Assembly (NCBI RefSeq): GCF_005311025.1
Contig: NZ_CP031747.1
Location: forward strand, 1,302,001 to 1,366,000
DNA from: Alcaligenes faecalis
GTDB lineage: Bacteria > Pseudomonadota > Gammaproteobacteria > Burkholderiales > Burkholderiaceae_B
Reading direction: 5' to 3'
Length of the DNA stretch: 64,000 nucleotides
In this document: positions 54,971 through 62,723 of the stretch, one piece after another
Numbering within the stretch: position 1 is the stretch's first letter
Layout of the letters: each line of letters begins with the position of its first letter
Program-made: the position numbers and the translations under genes
The notes under the pieces: generated by a model
What the model was told of the DNA's origin: nothing
What the model saw: only the letters and a program-made list of their open reading frames with translations
The model's database searches: none

Positions 54971-55522
54971 ATGCAAATTGATCCCACCCAGTACATCCGT
55001 CAAATCATTCGCAATGTGCCGGACTGGCCCAAGCCAGGGGTGACTTTCCGCGATATCACCACCGTCTTGCAGGACCCGCGCTCCTTCCGCGTTCTGATTG
55101 ACCTGTTTGTCTACCGTTACATGGGACAAAAGCTGGATCTGGTGGCGGGTGTGGATGCGCGTGGCTTTATTGTGGGCTCGGTTCTGGCTTACGAGCTGAA
55201 CTTGGGTTTTGTGCCTGTGCGCAAGAAAGGCAAGCTGCCTTTCAATACCGTGGCCGAAGAGTATTCCCTGGAATATGGCAATGCCAGCGTCGAGATGCAC
55301 ACGGACTCCGTGCGTCCTGGTCAGCGCGTCCTGCTGATTGACGACCTGATCGCGACCGGCGGCACCTTGCTGGCGGCGGCTCGTTTGCTGCAGCGCCTGG
55401 GTGCCAACGTGGTGGAAGCCGCCGCGATTATTGATCTGCCTGAACTGGGTGGATCCAAGGCCGTGACAGATTCCGGCTTGTCGGTTTACACCGTCTGTAG
55501 CTTTAACGAATCTGACCGCTAA
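54971..55522 (+). CDS. apt: Adenine phosphoribosyltransferase
   Basis: 183 residues from the ATG at 54971 ([20 protein letters not shown]). Motifs: [44 protein letters not shown] and the PRPP loop [18 protein letters not shown]. It salvages adenine to AMP. It has its own leader after the cyd operon, and its terminator forms the left boundary of the autotransporter duplication. Confidence 0.97.
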   Translation: MQIDPTQYIRQIIRNVPDWPKPGVTFRDITTVLQDPRSFRVLIDLFVYRYMGQKLDLVAGVDARGFIVGSVLAYELNLGFVPVRKKGKLPFNTVAEEYSLEYGNASVEMHTDSVRPGQRVLLIDDLIATGGTLLAAARLLQRLGANVVEAAAIIDLPELGGSKAVTDSGLSVYTVCSFNESDR

Positions 55523-55563
55523 TTGCCAGGACCGGCGTATTGCCGGTTTGGCTTTGTAGCCTG

Positions 55564-55599
55564 AATCCCTGCCATGCCCGGAGCATCGCAGGGATTTTT
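55564..55599 (+). terminator. Terminator after apt
   Basis: AATCCCTGC / GCAGGGATT, 9 bp, with a 15-base loop that itself contains ATGC/GCAT, then a T tract. A diverged copy is found 3048 bases further on, between the two autotransporter genes. Confidence 0.8.
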
Positions 55600-55660
55600 C
55601 ATGTCTGTCTGCTTGAGAGTGGGGCTGGCGTACGGCCAGCTCCGCGCTTTGTTGTGTTGC

Positions 55661-58465
55661 TTAGAAACGGACCTTCATGAACAGGGAGCCAGCATGATCC
55701 TGATTGCGGCCAAACTGCCCCTGATAGTTCAGACCAAAAGAAGTGCTCTTGCCTGCTTTGAGCTCTGCGCCCAGCTCGGCAACAGCGGCATTCTTGGCAA
55801 TAGGAGCACCGCTGATACGGAAGTTGCTGCCGGGCAGGGCGGCAAAGGCCAGTTCACGTTCGGGTGTGGTGTCGCCCAGGGCATGACGCCAGCCTAAACC
55901 GGCGCTCAAGGACAGCGTGGTTTTGGACAAGTCCAGTTCCGTGGTGCCGCGTAGACCCAGCGTGACAGTGCTCAGGTTCTGGCGCTGCGAGTCTCCGCGC
56001 AAGGCGGCTTGACCGCCCGATTCACTAAAGGAGCCGTGACGCAGTTGATGCCAGTTCACGCTGGCATAGGGTTCCACGCTGGAGCGTGGGCTGACCGGCA
56101 TGCGGTAGCCCAGTTGGGCAAAGGCCTGGATGCTGTGCGCTTTGTAATCAGCCTTCAGTGTTTCGCTTTGATGAATCGAAATCGAGCGTTCGCTGTCCAG
56201 GCTGTGGCGGGTGTAAGCACCACCTGCCAGCAGGTTCAGACTACCCGAACCCATTTCCCAAGCTTGTGTTCCATACAGGGCCGCGCTGTAGCTGTTGCTG
56301 CGTGAGGTCTGGCGACGATCATCCAGCTTGATACGGTTTTCCAGATAGCCCAAGGAGGCCCCCATGCGCCAGCCTTGTTCGCCGATAGCCGTATCGCCAC
56401 CCAATAACAGACCGCCCACTTTATGACGAACATCCTGGCTGTTGTCGTCACCGTCCAGATCGCGCTGTTGATGGATCACTTCAGCCCAGAGCACTGCCTC
56501 TTTGCCTACGGTATTACGCGCACTTGAAGCCTGTTTGCCCAAAGCACGGGGCAACAGATCTCCGTTGCTTAGCAAGGCGGAAGTCGTACCTGCATGGATC
56601 TGGCCTTGTAGCTGTTCCATATAGCCTGCCACGTTACCGGATTGGGCATTGAGTACCGTGTCATACAGCTCAGCCATAGCCGCAGGGGGCTGCGTTGAGC
56701 CGGCATCCAAGGCCTGTGCGACAGATTTCTGATTGCCTGTATGAGCAAAAGCGGCAAAGGGGATGTCATTGCGTTCGACCATCACGGACAGACTGGAGCC
56801 GTAAAGCAGTGTGGGTGACAAGAAGGCCATGTCATAAGCGATGCTGCTGTATTGCCCGGTCACGCCATTGGCCGCATCCAGGAAGGAATAAGCGATGTTC
56901 TGGCGAAAAGGGCCACCGGCCAGTTTCAGTGTGCCGTCGATATGGGCGGCACCACCTACTACTAAACGATCGGTGGCACCTGCAGGGCCAACTTCCAGCT
57001 CATGCACCGAACCGGCATGGGCAGTGTAGTCTCCGCTGACGGTCAGAGTGCCAACAGAATTACCTGGAGCCAGGGTGCCGTAGTTATCGACTTGAGCGAC
57101 TGTACCGGCCCCCCCCAAGGTGCCTTCGCGTTCCACTGTGACCGCAGAAGCCAGCGTGCCATTGACGGCCAGACGGCCCCCGCTGACGGTGGTGTCACCG
57201 GTATAGCTGTTATTGCCCGTCAGCTCCAGGGAGCCGGAACCGCGCTTGTGCAGCCCACCCGTGCCACTGATGTCATTGGCGAAGGTGGAGTGGTAGCCCA
57301 GCGTATCGACGTCGAACAGGCGGGTAAATTGTGCGGGTCCTTGTACGGCCTTGCCTACGTTCATTAAACCCCAGCCGTAAATGCTGGGGTCTCCCAGAGG
57401 GGTGGCGGTGGTCAGCAGGGTTTGTTGCAGATGATAGGCGGTGAAGTAGGGGAACGCTTCCTTCACCAGCGCCGCACCGCCCGCGACGTGCGGGGAGGCC
57501 ATGGAGGTGCCACTTTTATAAATATAGCCTCCATCCGAGTTGACGGAGTTAATGCCAGGGGCCCACTGCCCCCCTGGCGCGGTCAAACACCACTCGGCGG
57601 CAACACCACATTTATTGGCGTAGACGGCCAAGGAACCATCTTCCCCGACTGCCGTCACGGCCAGCCAGTTGTCTTTCAGTTCGGGAAACCAGTAGGGAGA
57701 GCCGGCCAGAAAATCAGGGTGGTCTTGAGACTCATTGCCGGTAGCAAATACCATCAGGGAGCCAGCCTGCGCACTGTTCTTGAAGGACTCAATGATCAGA
57801 GGTTGAGCCTCTAGGGCGCTTTGAGCTGAGCCATAGTCCACAATATGGCAGGGTGGGTTATAGGACCTTGAGCAGTCATTGAGCCCCAGACTGCTATTGA
57901 TAATGGGCAGCTTGAACTGGGCGAGATAGTTCCAGCCATTAGAAAGCATTCGATCTTGAAAGGCCCTTATATCGTCTGGAGTCGGGGTAGTGTCGTCACC
58001 ACCATCATCATCGTCGTCATCGTCATCAGTATTGATGCCGTAGGCAACCGCAAAAAGCTGGCTATTGAAGGCGACGCCGTGCATGCCTGCTTCGTCGCGT
58101 CTCGCACCAATGATTCCGGCAACATGGCTCCCGTGTCCGGCAGGGGGCTGAGTATCGACTCCTTGGCCATTGGCGTAGGGGGTATTGTTGGCAAAGTCAA
58201 AGCCCCCAGCAATGGCGCCGGCAAACTCAGGGTGATTTGCCTGAATGCCCGAGTCCAGATAACCGACCGTGACGCCTTTGCCGGTAAAGCCCAGCGAATA
58301 GGCTTTGGCTGCATTGATCATGTCCAGGCCGGGTTGACGCTTATATTCTTTGGTGCGCCATTGCTCCAGTGAGCTCTCGGAATCGGCATGGACGATGCCA
58401 GGTAAAGTCAGGCTTAACAAAGCCATCTGCACCAGCATAGAGGTGTTGCGTTTCTTGTTCGACAT
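55661..58465 (-). CDS. Subtilisin-type autotransporter serine protease, copy 1
   Basis: 934 residues. Signal peptide to about residue 27 (LPGIVHA). The S8 protease domain (about 45-370) has the catalytic triad D71 (GYLDSGIQ), H111 (GHGSHVAGI) and S321 (SGTSMASPHVAGG), with oxyanion N244. A loop with eight consecutive Asp residues (147-154) and four Cys (198, 206, 286, 293) are notable. A PATR beta-helix stretch follows (GSLELTGNNSYTGDTTVSGG) and then an autotransporter beta-barrel (about 660-934) ending MKVRF. It probably acts at the cell surface, like SphB1 of Bordetella. It lacks a strong ribosome binding site. A G8 tract lies at about codon 450. Confidence 0.92.
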   Translation of the reverse strand: MSNKKRNTSMLVQMALLSLTLPGIVHADSESSLEQWRTKEYKRQPGLDMINAAKAYSLGFTGKGVTVGYLDSGIQANHPEFAGAIAGGFDFANNTPYANGQGVDTQPPAGHGSHVAGIIGARRDEAGMHGVAFNSQLFAVAYGINTDDDDDDDDGGDDTTPTPDDIRAFQDRMLSNGWNYLAQFKLPIINSSLGLNDCSRSYNPPCHIVDYGSAQSALEAQPLIIESFKNSAQAGSLMVFATGNESQDHPDFLAGSPYWFPELKDNWLAVTAVGEDGSLAVYANKCGVAAEWCLTAPGGQWAPGINSVNSDGGYIYKSGTSMASPHVAGGAALVKEAFPYFTAYHLQQTLLTTATPLGDPSIYGWGLMNVGKAVQGPAQFTRLFDVDTLGYHSTFANDISGTGGLHKRGSGSLELTGNNSYTGDTTVSGGRLAVNGTLASAVTVEREGTLGGAGTVAQVDNYGTLAPGNSVGTLTVSGDYTAHAGSVHELEVGPAGATDRLVVGGAAHIDGTLKLAGGPFRQNIAYSFLDAANGVTGQYSSIAYDMAFLSPTLLYGSSLSVMVERNDIPFAAFAHTGNQKSVAQALDAGSTQPPAAMAELYDTVLNAQSGNVAGYMEQLQGQIHAGTTSALLSNGDLLPRALGKQASSARNTVGKEAVLWAEVIHQQRDLDGDDNSQDVRHKVGGLLLGGDTAIGEQGWRMGASLGYLENRIKLDDRRQTSRSNSYSAALYGTQAWEMGSGSLNLLAGGAYTRHSLDSERSISIHQSETLKADYKAHSIQAFAQLGYRMPVSPRSSVEPYASVNWHQLRHGSFSESGGQAALRGDSQRQNLSTVTLGLRGTTELDLSKTTLSLSAGLGWRHALGDTTPERELAFAALPGSNFRISGAPIAKNAAVAELGAELKAGKSTSFGLNYQGQFGRNQDHAGSLFMKVRF
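57109..57116 (-). repeat. G8 homopolymer in autotransporter copy 1
   Basis: Eight C residues on the plus strand, read as eight G on the coding strand, within the codons for LGGAG near residue 450. Gain or loss of one base would end translation before the beta-barrel. Confidence 0.9.
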
Positions 58466-58710
58466 GTCTTATCTACTTGGATCTTCTAAGGAGGGTGGCC
58501 ACTCGTTGTGAAAACCTGCCTTGGAGGTTCTCAAGGCATCTTTAATTTAACGGCATAGCCGTTTAAACCGGCAGTTATGGGCTGCTGTATTGTTGAGGTC
58601 GTGTTCTTCTGGGCCCCTGCCATGCAGGCGCATCGCAGGGATTTTTGATGGCCGTCTGTTATGCCTGCCGCGGGATTGGCGGAACGCCAAGCCCGCCTCG
58701 GGGCCTTAAA
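58466..58710. other. Spacer between the two autotransporter genes
   Basis: 245 bases holding the duplicated relic of the apt terminator (CCCTGC / GCAGGG then ATTTTT at 58615-58646) and the leader of copy 1. No gene is visible. The terminator-like motif points to the plus strand, although no plus-strand gene precedes it here. Confidence 0.6.
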
Positions 58711-61515
58711 TCAGAAACGTACCTTCATGAATAGCGAGCCAGCATGGTCCTGATTGCGGCCAAACTGACCCTGGTAGTTCAGACCGAAGGATGTGCTCTT
58801 GCCGGCTTTCAGCTCTGCGCCCAATTCGGCCACAGCGGCGTTCTTGGCAATCGGCGCGCCGCTGATGCGGAAGTTGCTACCGGGCAAGGCGGCAAAGGCC
58901 AGTTCACGCTCGGGTGTGGTGTCACCCAGGGCATGACGCCAGCCTAAACCGGCACTCAAGGACAGCGTGGTTTTGGACAGATCCAGTTCCGTGGTGCCAC
59001 GCAGACCCAGCGTCACGGTGCTCAGGTTCTGGCGTTGCGAGTCTCCGCGCAAGGCTGCCTGACCACCCGATTCGCTAAAGGAGCCGTGACGCAACTGGTG
59101 CCAGTTCACGCTGGCATAGGGCTCGACGCTGGAGCGAGGGCTGACGGGCATGCGGTAACCCAGTTGGGCAAAGGCCTGGATGCTGTGCGCTTTGTAATCA
59201 GCCTTCAGTGTTTCGTATTGGTGAACGGAGAGAGAACGCTCGCTGTCCAGGCTATGGCGGGTGTAAGCACCACCAGCCAGTAGATTCAGACTACCCGAAC
59301 CCATTTCCCAAGCTTGCGTTCCGTACAGGGCGGCGCTGTAGCTGTTGCTGCGTGAGGTCTGACGGCGGTCATCCAGCTTGATGCGGTTTTCCAGGTAGCC
59401 CAGAGAGGCACCCATGCGCCAGCCTTGTTCGCCGATGGCGGTATCGCCACCCAGGAACAGGCCGCCCACTTTATGACGAACATCCTGGCTGTTGTCGTCA
59501 CCGTCCAGATCGCGTTGTTGGTGAATCACTTCGGCCCATAGAACGGTGTCTTTGCCGTTTTTATTACGTGCGCCTGAGGCTTGTTTGCCTAAAGTGCGGG
59601 GCAAAAGATCCCCGTTGCTTAGCAGGGCGGAGGTCGTACCCGCATGGATTTGGCCTTGCAATTGCTCCATGTAGCCTGCGACCTGTCCGGACTGAGCATT
59701 GAGGACCGTGTCGTACAGTTCGGCCATGGTGACCGGCGGTTGATCCGAGCCGGTATCCAGCGCGTTGGCCACGGCTTTCTGGTTCCCCGTATTGGCAAAG
59801 GTGGCAAACGGCGTGTCATTGCGCTTGATCATCAAGGACAGGCTGGGGCCGTAGAGCAGCGTTGGCGACAGGAAGGCCATCTCGTAAGTGATGTGACTGT
59901 ACTGACCTGTCACACCATTAGCTGCATCCAGAAAGGAATAAGCCACATTCTGGCGGTAGGGGCCACCGGCCAGTTTCAGCGTGCCGTCGATATGGGCTGC
60001 ACCGCCAACCACCAGACGATCTGTTGCGCCTGCGGGGCCCACTTCCAGTTCATGCACCGAACCGGCATGGGCGGTGTAGTCGCCGCTGACGGTCAAGGTG
60101 CCAACCGAATTACCTGGAGCCAGGGTGCCGTAGTTATCGACTTGAGCGACTGTACCGGCCCCCCCCAAGGTGCCTTCGCGTTCCACTGTGACCGCAGAAG
60201 CCAGCGTGCCATTAACGGCCAGGCGACCGCCGCTGATGGTGGTGTCACCGGTATAGCTGTTATTGCCCGTCAGCTCCAGGGAGCCGGAACCGCGCTTATG
60301 CAGGCCGCCGGTGCCACTGATGTCATTGGCGAAGGTGGAGTTGTAGCCTAGCGTGTCTACATCGAACAGGCGGGTGAATTGCCCGGGTCCTTGTACGGCC
60401 TTGCCTACATTCATCAGGCCCCAGCCAAAAACGCTGGGGTCGCCCAGGTCAGTGGCGGTGGTCAGCAAGGTCTGCTGCAGGTGATATGCCGTGAAGTAGG
60501 GGAACGCTTCCTTCACTAGCGCCGCACCGCCCGCGACGTGGGGGGAGGCCATGGAGGTGCCGCTAAAGGCGACGTAGCCGCCAGAGGATTGGACCGAATT
60601 AATCCCTGGATTGTCGTCACCACCGGGGGCGGCCAGACACCACTCGGCTGCTACGCCGCACTTGTTCGCATAGGAGGCTAAAGATCCATCCTCGCCCAGG
60701 GCTGTCACGGCCAGCCAGTTATCTTTTAGTTCAGGAAACCAGTAGGGGGAGCCTGCCAGCAGGTCAGGGTGGTCCTGCGATTCATTGCCGGTGGCAAAGA
60801 CCATCAGGGAGCCTGCGTCTACGCTGTTGTGGAAAGCCTCGATCGCCAGTGGCTGCCAATCCAGTACGCCTTCGGGCGAGCCATAGTCCAGGACATTGCA
60901 AGGTGGTGGGGAGCTGGCATCGTTGCAACCATTGACGCCCAGGCTGCTGTTGATGATGGGCAGTTTGAACTGTGCCAGATAGTTCCAGCCTCGGGAGGCA
61001 ACGCGGTCGAATGCGGCGGCTTGGTCGCGTGGGTCCGGTTCATAAGGATCGTTGCCAAGCATGTCATCATCATCGTCTTCTCTCGCATCGTAGGCGACCG
61101 CAAAGAGCTGACTGTTGAAGGCGACACCGTGCATGCCTTTGCCGTCGCGACGTGCGCCAATAATGCCCGCAACGTGGCTGCCATGACCTGCTGGAGGATC
61201 GGCATCTATGCCTTGGCCGTTGGCATAGGGGGTATCCGTGTTGAAGTCAAAGCCACCCGCAATGGCACCCGCAAACTCCGGGTGTTTGGCTTCAATTCCC
61301 GAATCCAGATAGCCGACCGTCACGCCTTTGCCTGTAAAGCCCAGTGAGTAGGCTTTGGCCGCATTGATCATGTCCAGGCCAGGCTGGCGTTGGTATTCTT
61401 TAGTACGCCATTGCTCCAATGAGCTGTCTGCTTCTGCATGGGCAAGGCCAGGTAAAGTCAGGCTCAGCAAGGCCATCTGCACCAGCACATAGGTGCTGCG
61501 TTTCTTGTTCGACAT
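58711..61515 (-). CDS. Subtilisin-type autotransporter serine protease, copy 2
   Basis: 934 residues from the ATG at 61515 (MSNKKRSTYVLVQMALLSLT), with AGGAGAGGAAGAA upstream; a frame extending to 61593 adds residues unlike copy 1. Same architecture: signal peptide, S8 triad (GYLDSGIE, GHGSHVAGI, SGTSMASPHVAGG), PATR region, beta-barrel ending MKVRF. The last 130 or so residues are identical to copy 1. The Asp-rich loop differs (AREDDDDDMLGNDPYEPDP) and so do residues around the second Cys pair. Both genes are intact, so both may be expressed, with different substrate range. Confidence 0.92.
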   Translation of the reverse strand: MSNKKRSTYVLVQMALLSLTLPGLAHAEADSSLEQWRTKEYQRQPGLDMINAAKAYSLGFTGKGVTVGYLDSGIEAKHPEFAGAIAGGFDFNTDTPYANGQGIDADPPAGHGSHVAGIIGARRDGKGMHGVAFNSQLFAVAYDAREDDDDDMLGNDPYEPDPRDQAAAFDRVASRGWNYLAQFKLPIINSSLGVNGCNDASSPPPCNVLDYGSPEGVLDWQPLAIEAFHNSVDAGSLMVFATGNESQDHPDLLAGSPYWFPELKDNWLAVTALGEDGSLASYANKCGVAAEWCLAAPGGDDNPGINSVQSSGGYVAFSGTSMASPHVAGGAALVKEAFPYFTAYHLQQTLLTTATDLGDPSVFGWGLMNVGKAVQGPGQFTRLFDVDTLGYNSTFANDISGTGGLHKRGSGSLELTGNNSYTGDTTISGGRLAVNGTLASAVTVEREGTLGGAGTVAQVDNYGTLAPGNSVGTLTVSGDYTAHAGSVHELEVGPAGATDRLVVGGAAHIDGTLKLAGGPYRQNVAYSFLDAANGVTGQYSHITYEMAFLSPTLLYGPSLSLMIKRNDTPFATFANTGNQKAVANALDTGSDQPPVTMAELYDTVLNAQSGQVAGYMEQLQGQIHAGTTSALLSNGDLLPRTLGKQASGARNKNGKDTVLWAEVIHQQRDLDGDDNSQDVRHKVGGLFLGGDTAIGEQGWRMGASLGYLENRIKLDDRRQTSRSNSYSAALYGTQAWEMGSGSLNLLAGGAYTRHSLDSERSLSVHQYETLKADYKAHSIQAFAQLGYRMPVSPRSSVEPYASVNWHQLRHGSFSESGGQAALRGDSQRQNLSTVTLGLRGTTELDLSKTTLSLSAGLGWRHALGDTTPERELAFAALPGSNFRISGAPIAKNAAVAELGAELKAGKSTSFGLNYQGQFGRNQDHAGSLFMKVRF
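60159..60166 (-). repeat. G8 homopolymer in autotransporter copy 2
   Basis: Same tract and position as in copy 1 (offset 3050), inside an otherwise identical stretch. A length change here would frameshift the gene before its translocator. Confidence 0.9.
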
Positions 61516-61934
61516 TTCTTCCTCTCCTGGGTGTTTTTCTCTGTGTGGCGGCAATGTGTTGCGAGGTCGTGCTGTCGAGTCCTTGCGTGCCATTTAACGT
61601 CGTAGCTGTTGAATCTTATAGCGGCCAAATTTACGTTTTGTCATGCTTGGCGTTTGAAACACACGAAAACGGACGAGTGCACCGGAAGGGCAAGGAGAAA
61701 GAGTGGCGATTTCTCTGGTGAGAAAGGCGTTTAATCAGTGATCCGTTTTCTTTGTCTGGAAATCAGTTAGTGACGACTTTGTTGCAGAGTCTGCAACATT
61801 TTGGGTGCAGGTCGAGGCTTGTAAGGGGCGAAGGCTTACCTGTTTGTCGTTGTATTAAGGTGCTTTGACGTGGTGAACGCTGGAGCACAGTTCCCGCGCT
61901 TCCAAGGCTTGCTGCGATTGCGAACTCGGGGACT
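61516..61934. other. Intergenic region upstream of autotransporter copy 2
   Basis: About 420 bases without a convincing gene. It holds the leader and presumably the promoter of the autotransporter, and an 8-bp inverted repeat TGTTGCAG-AGT-CTGCAACA at 61780-61798 followed by TTTTG on the plus strand. The repeat could be a terminator-like hairpin or an operator; no plus-strand gene feeds it. Confidence 0.45.
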
Positions 61935-62429
61935 TCAATTGGCCACAGGCTCTGCCAGCAAGGCGCGCACTCGCTCAGGTTTCAAGGTTCGTGCCGCTGC
62001 AAACCCGGCAATATGGCGCACCCTGACCAGATCCAGAGCGAGGAAATGAAAGTCCGTAAAGCTGCTTAGAAATTCCATATCGGGAAAACGGGCGGTATAG
62101 GCTCGTTTGGCCTGTTCCCAGTCGGGCTGTTCGCGCTCCAGTTTGCGGGCCTGCATTTGGAAGGTGACACGGGGCAAGTCATGGACAGCATCCTGGCCAT
62201 GCTCGCTTTGGCTGACCATCAGGCTGGCATCGGGACGTTGCAGCAAATAACGGGTATGAGCCGCCATTTCGCTGATGTGGATGATGATGCTGGCTTGTTC
62301 AGGGCAGATCGCAAAAGGGACACGAGAGACCACCGGCAAGCCCTGATTGCTGAGTGTGCCCAAAGACGCAGTGCGTTCACTGCGGAGCAGGGCCTGCAGG
62401 CTGTTTAGCAATGGATCATCAACAGACAT
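61935..62429 (-). CDS. HugZ-like pyridoxamine-phosphate-oxidase-fold FMN-binding protein
   Basis: 164 residues from the ATG at 62429 (MSVDDPLLNSLQALLRSERTASLGTL). The split-barrel flavin-binding fold is suggested by ASLGTLSNQGLPVVSRVPFAI and IIIHISEMAAHTRYLLQRPDASLMVSQ. The C-terminal FLALDLVRVRHIAGFAAARTL matches HugZ/HutZ-type haem utilisation proteins, where the end contributes a haem ligand. It lacks the DUF2470 domain of longer members. A haem-degrading role is possible, fitting the iron theme of the receptor at 19585, but not shown. Confidence 0.8.
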   Translation of the reverse strand: MSVDDPLLNSLQALLRSERTASLGTLSNQGLPVVSRVPFAICPEQASIIIHISEMAAHTRYLLQRPDASLMVSQSEHGQDAVHDLPRVTFQMQARKLEREQPDWEQAKRAYTARFPDMEFLSSFTDFHFLALDLVRVRHIAGFAAARTLKPERVRALLAEPVAN

Positions 62430-62674
62430 AAAGACACCTATTCTGAAAAAGCTTCCATACTGCGGTTGGGACTTCATTCGTCCCTAAGGGAATTTCCTTG
62501 GGCTGCTCCGCAGAAAAATCTCCGCGCAGCCCCTTTGCTTTATTGCTATCCGGGCGGCGCTTCTGGGGGAGGGCCTGGCGATGAATAGCGATCACGCTGC
62601 GCTTTCTCCCCACCCAGGGGCATTTTTATCCTGGAGCAGTCCAGCGGTAAAAGACACCTGCTCACCCCTTACAA
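62430..62674. other. Intergenic region upstream of the HugZ-like gene
   Basis: About 245 bases, probably the HugZ-like gene promoter. No coding pattern or RNA was recognised. Confidence 0.4.
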
Positions 62675-62701
62675 AACAGGCCGACATAAAGCCGGCCTGT
62701 T
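62675..62701 (-). terminator. Terminator after the Fe-S oxidoreductase gene
   Basis: On the minus strand AACAGGCCG / CGGCCTGTT, a perfect 9-bp stem with a 9-base loop, then TTTTG. It follows the stop codon by about 22 bases. Confidence 0.78.
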
Positions 62702-62723
62702 CAGGGGGAGTGATGCGTTGGGT

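Larger units (their letters stand above)
55567..58465. repeat. Tandem duplication, unit 1
   Basis: This block, containing the 3' flank and the whole first autotransporter gene, is repeated at 58615-61515 with an offset of 3048-3050 bases. Identity is patchy: near-perfect around 57061-57163, weaker in the protease loop region and in the 5' flank. Confidence 0.85.
58615..61515. repeat. Tandem duplication, unit 2
   Basis: Second copy of the block at 55567-58465, with its own intact autotransporter gene of the same length. The 5' flank upstream of the start codon is not shared between units, so homology ends close to the start codons. Confidence 0.85.

Noticed and set aside
57990-58032. GAT/GAC triplet repeats considered as a CRISPR or satellite array
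   Set aside because: The repeats are in frame codons for Asp within the protease gene, with no spacers.
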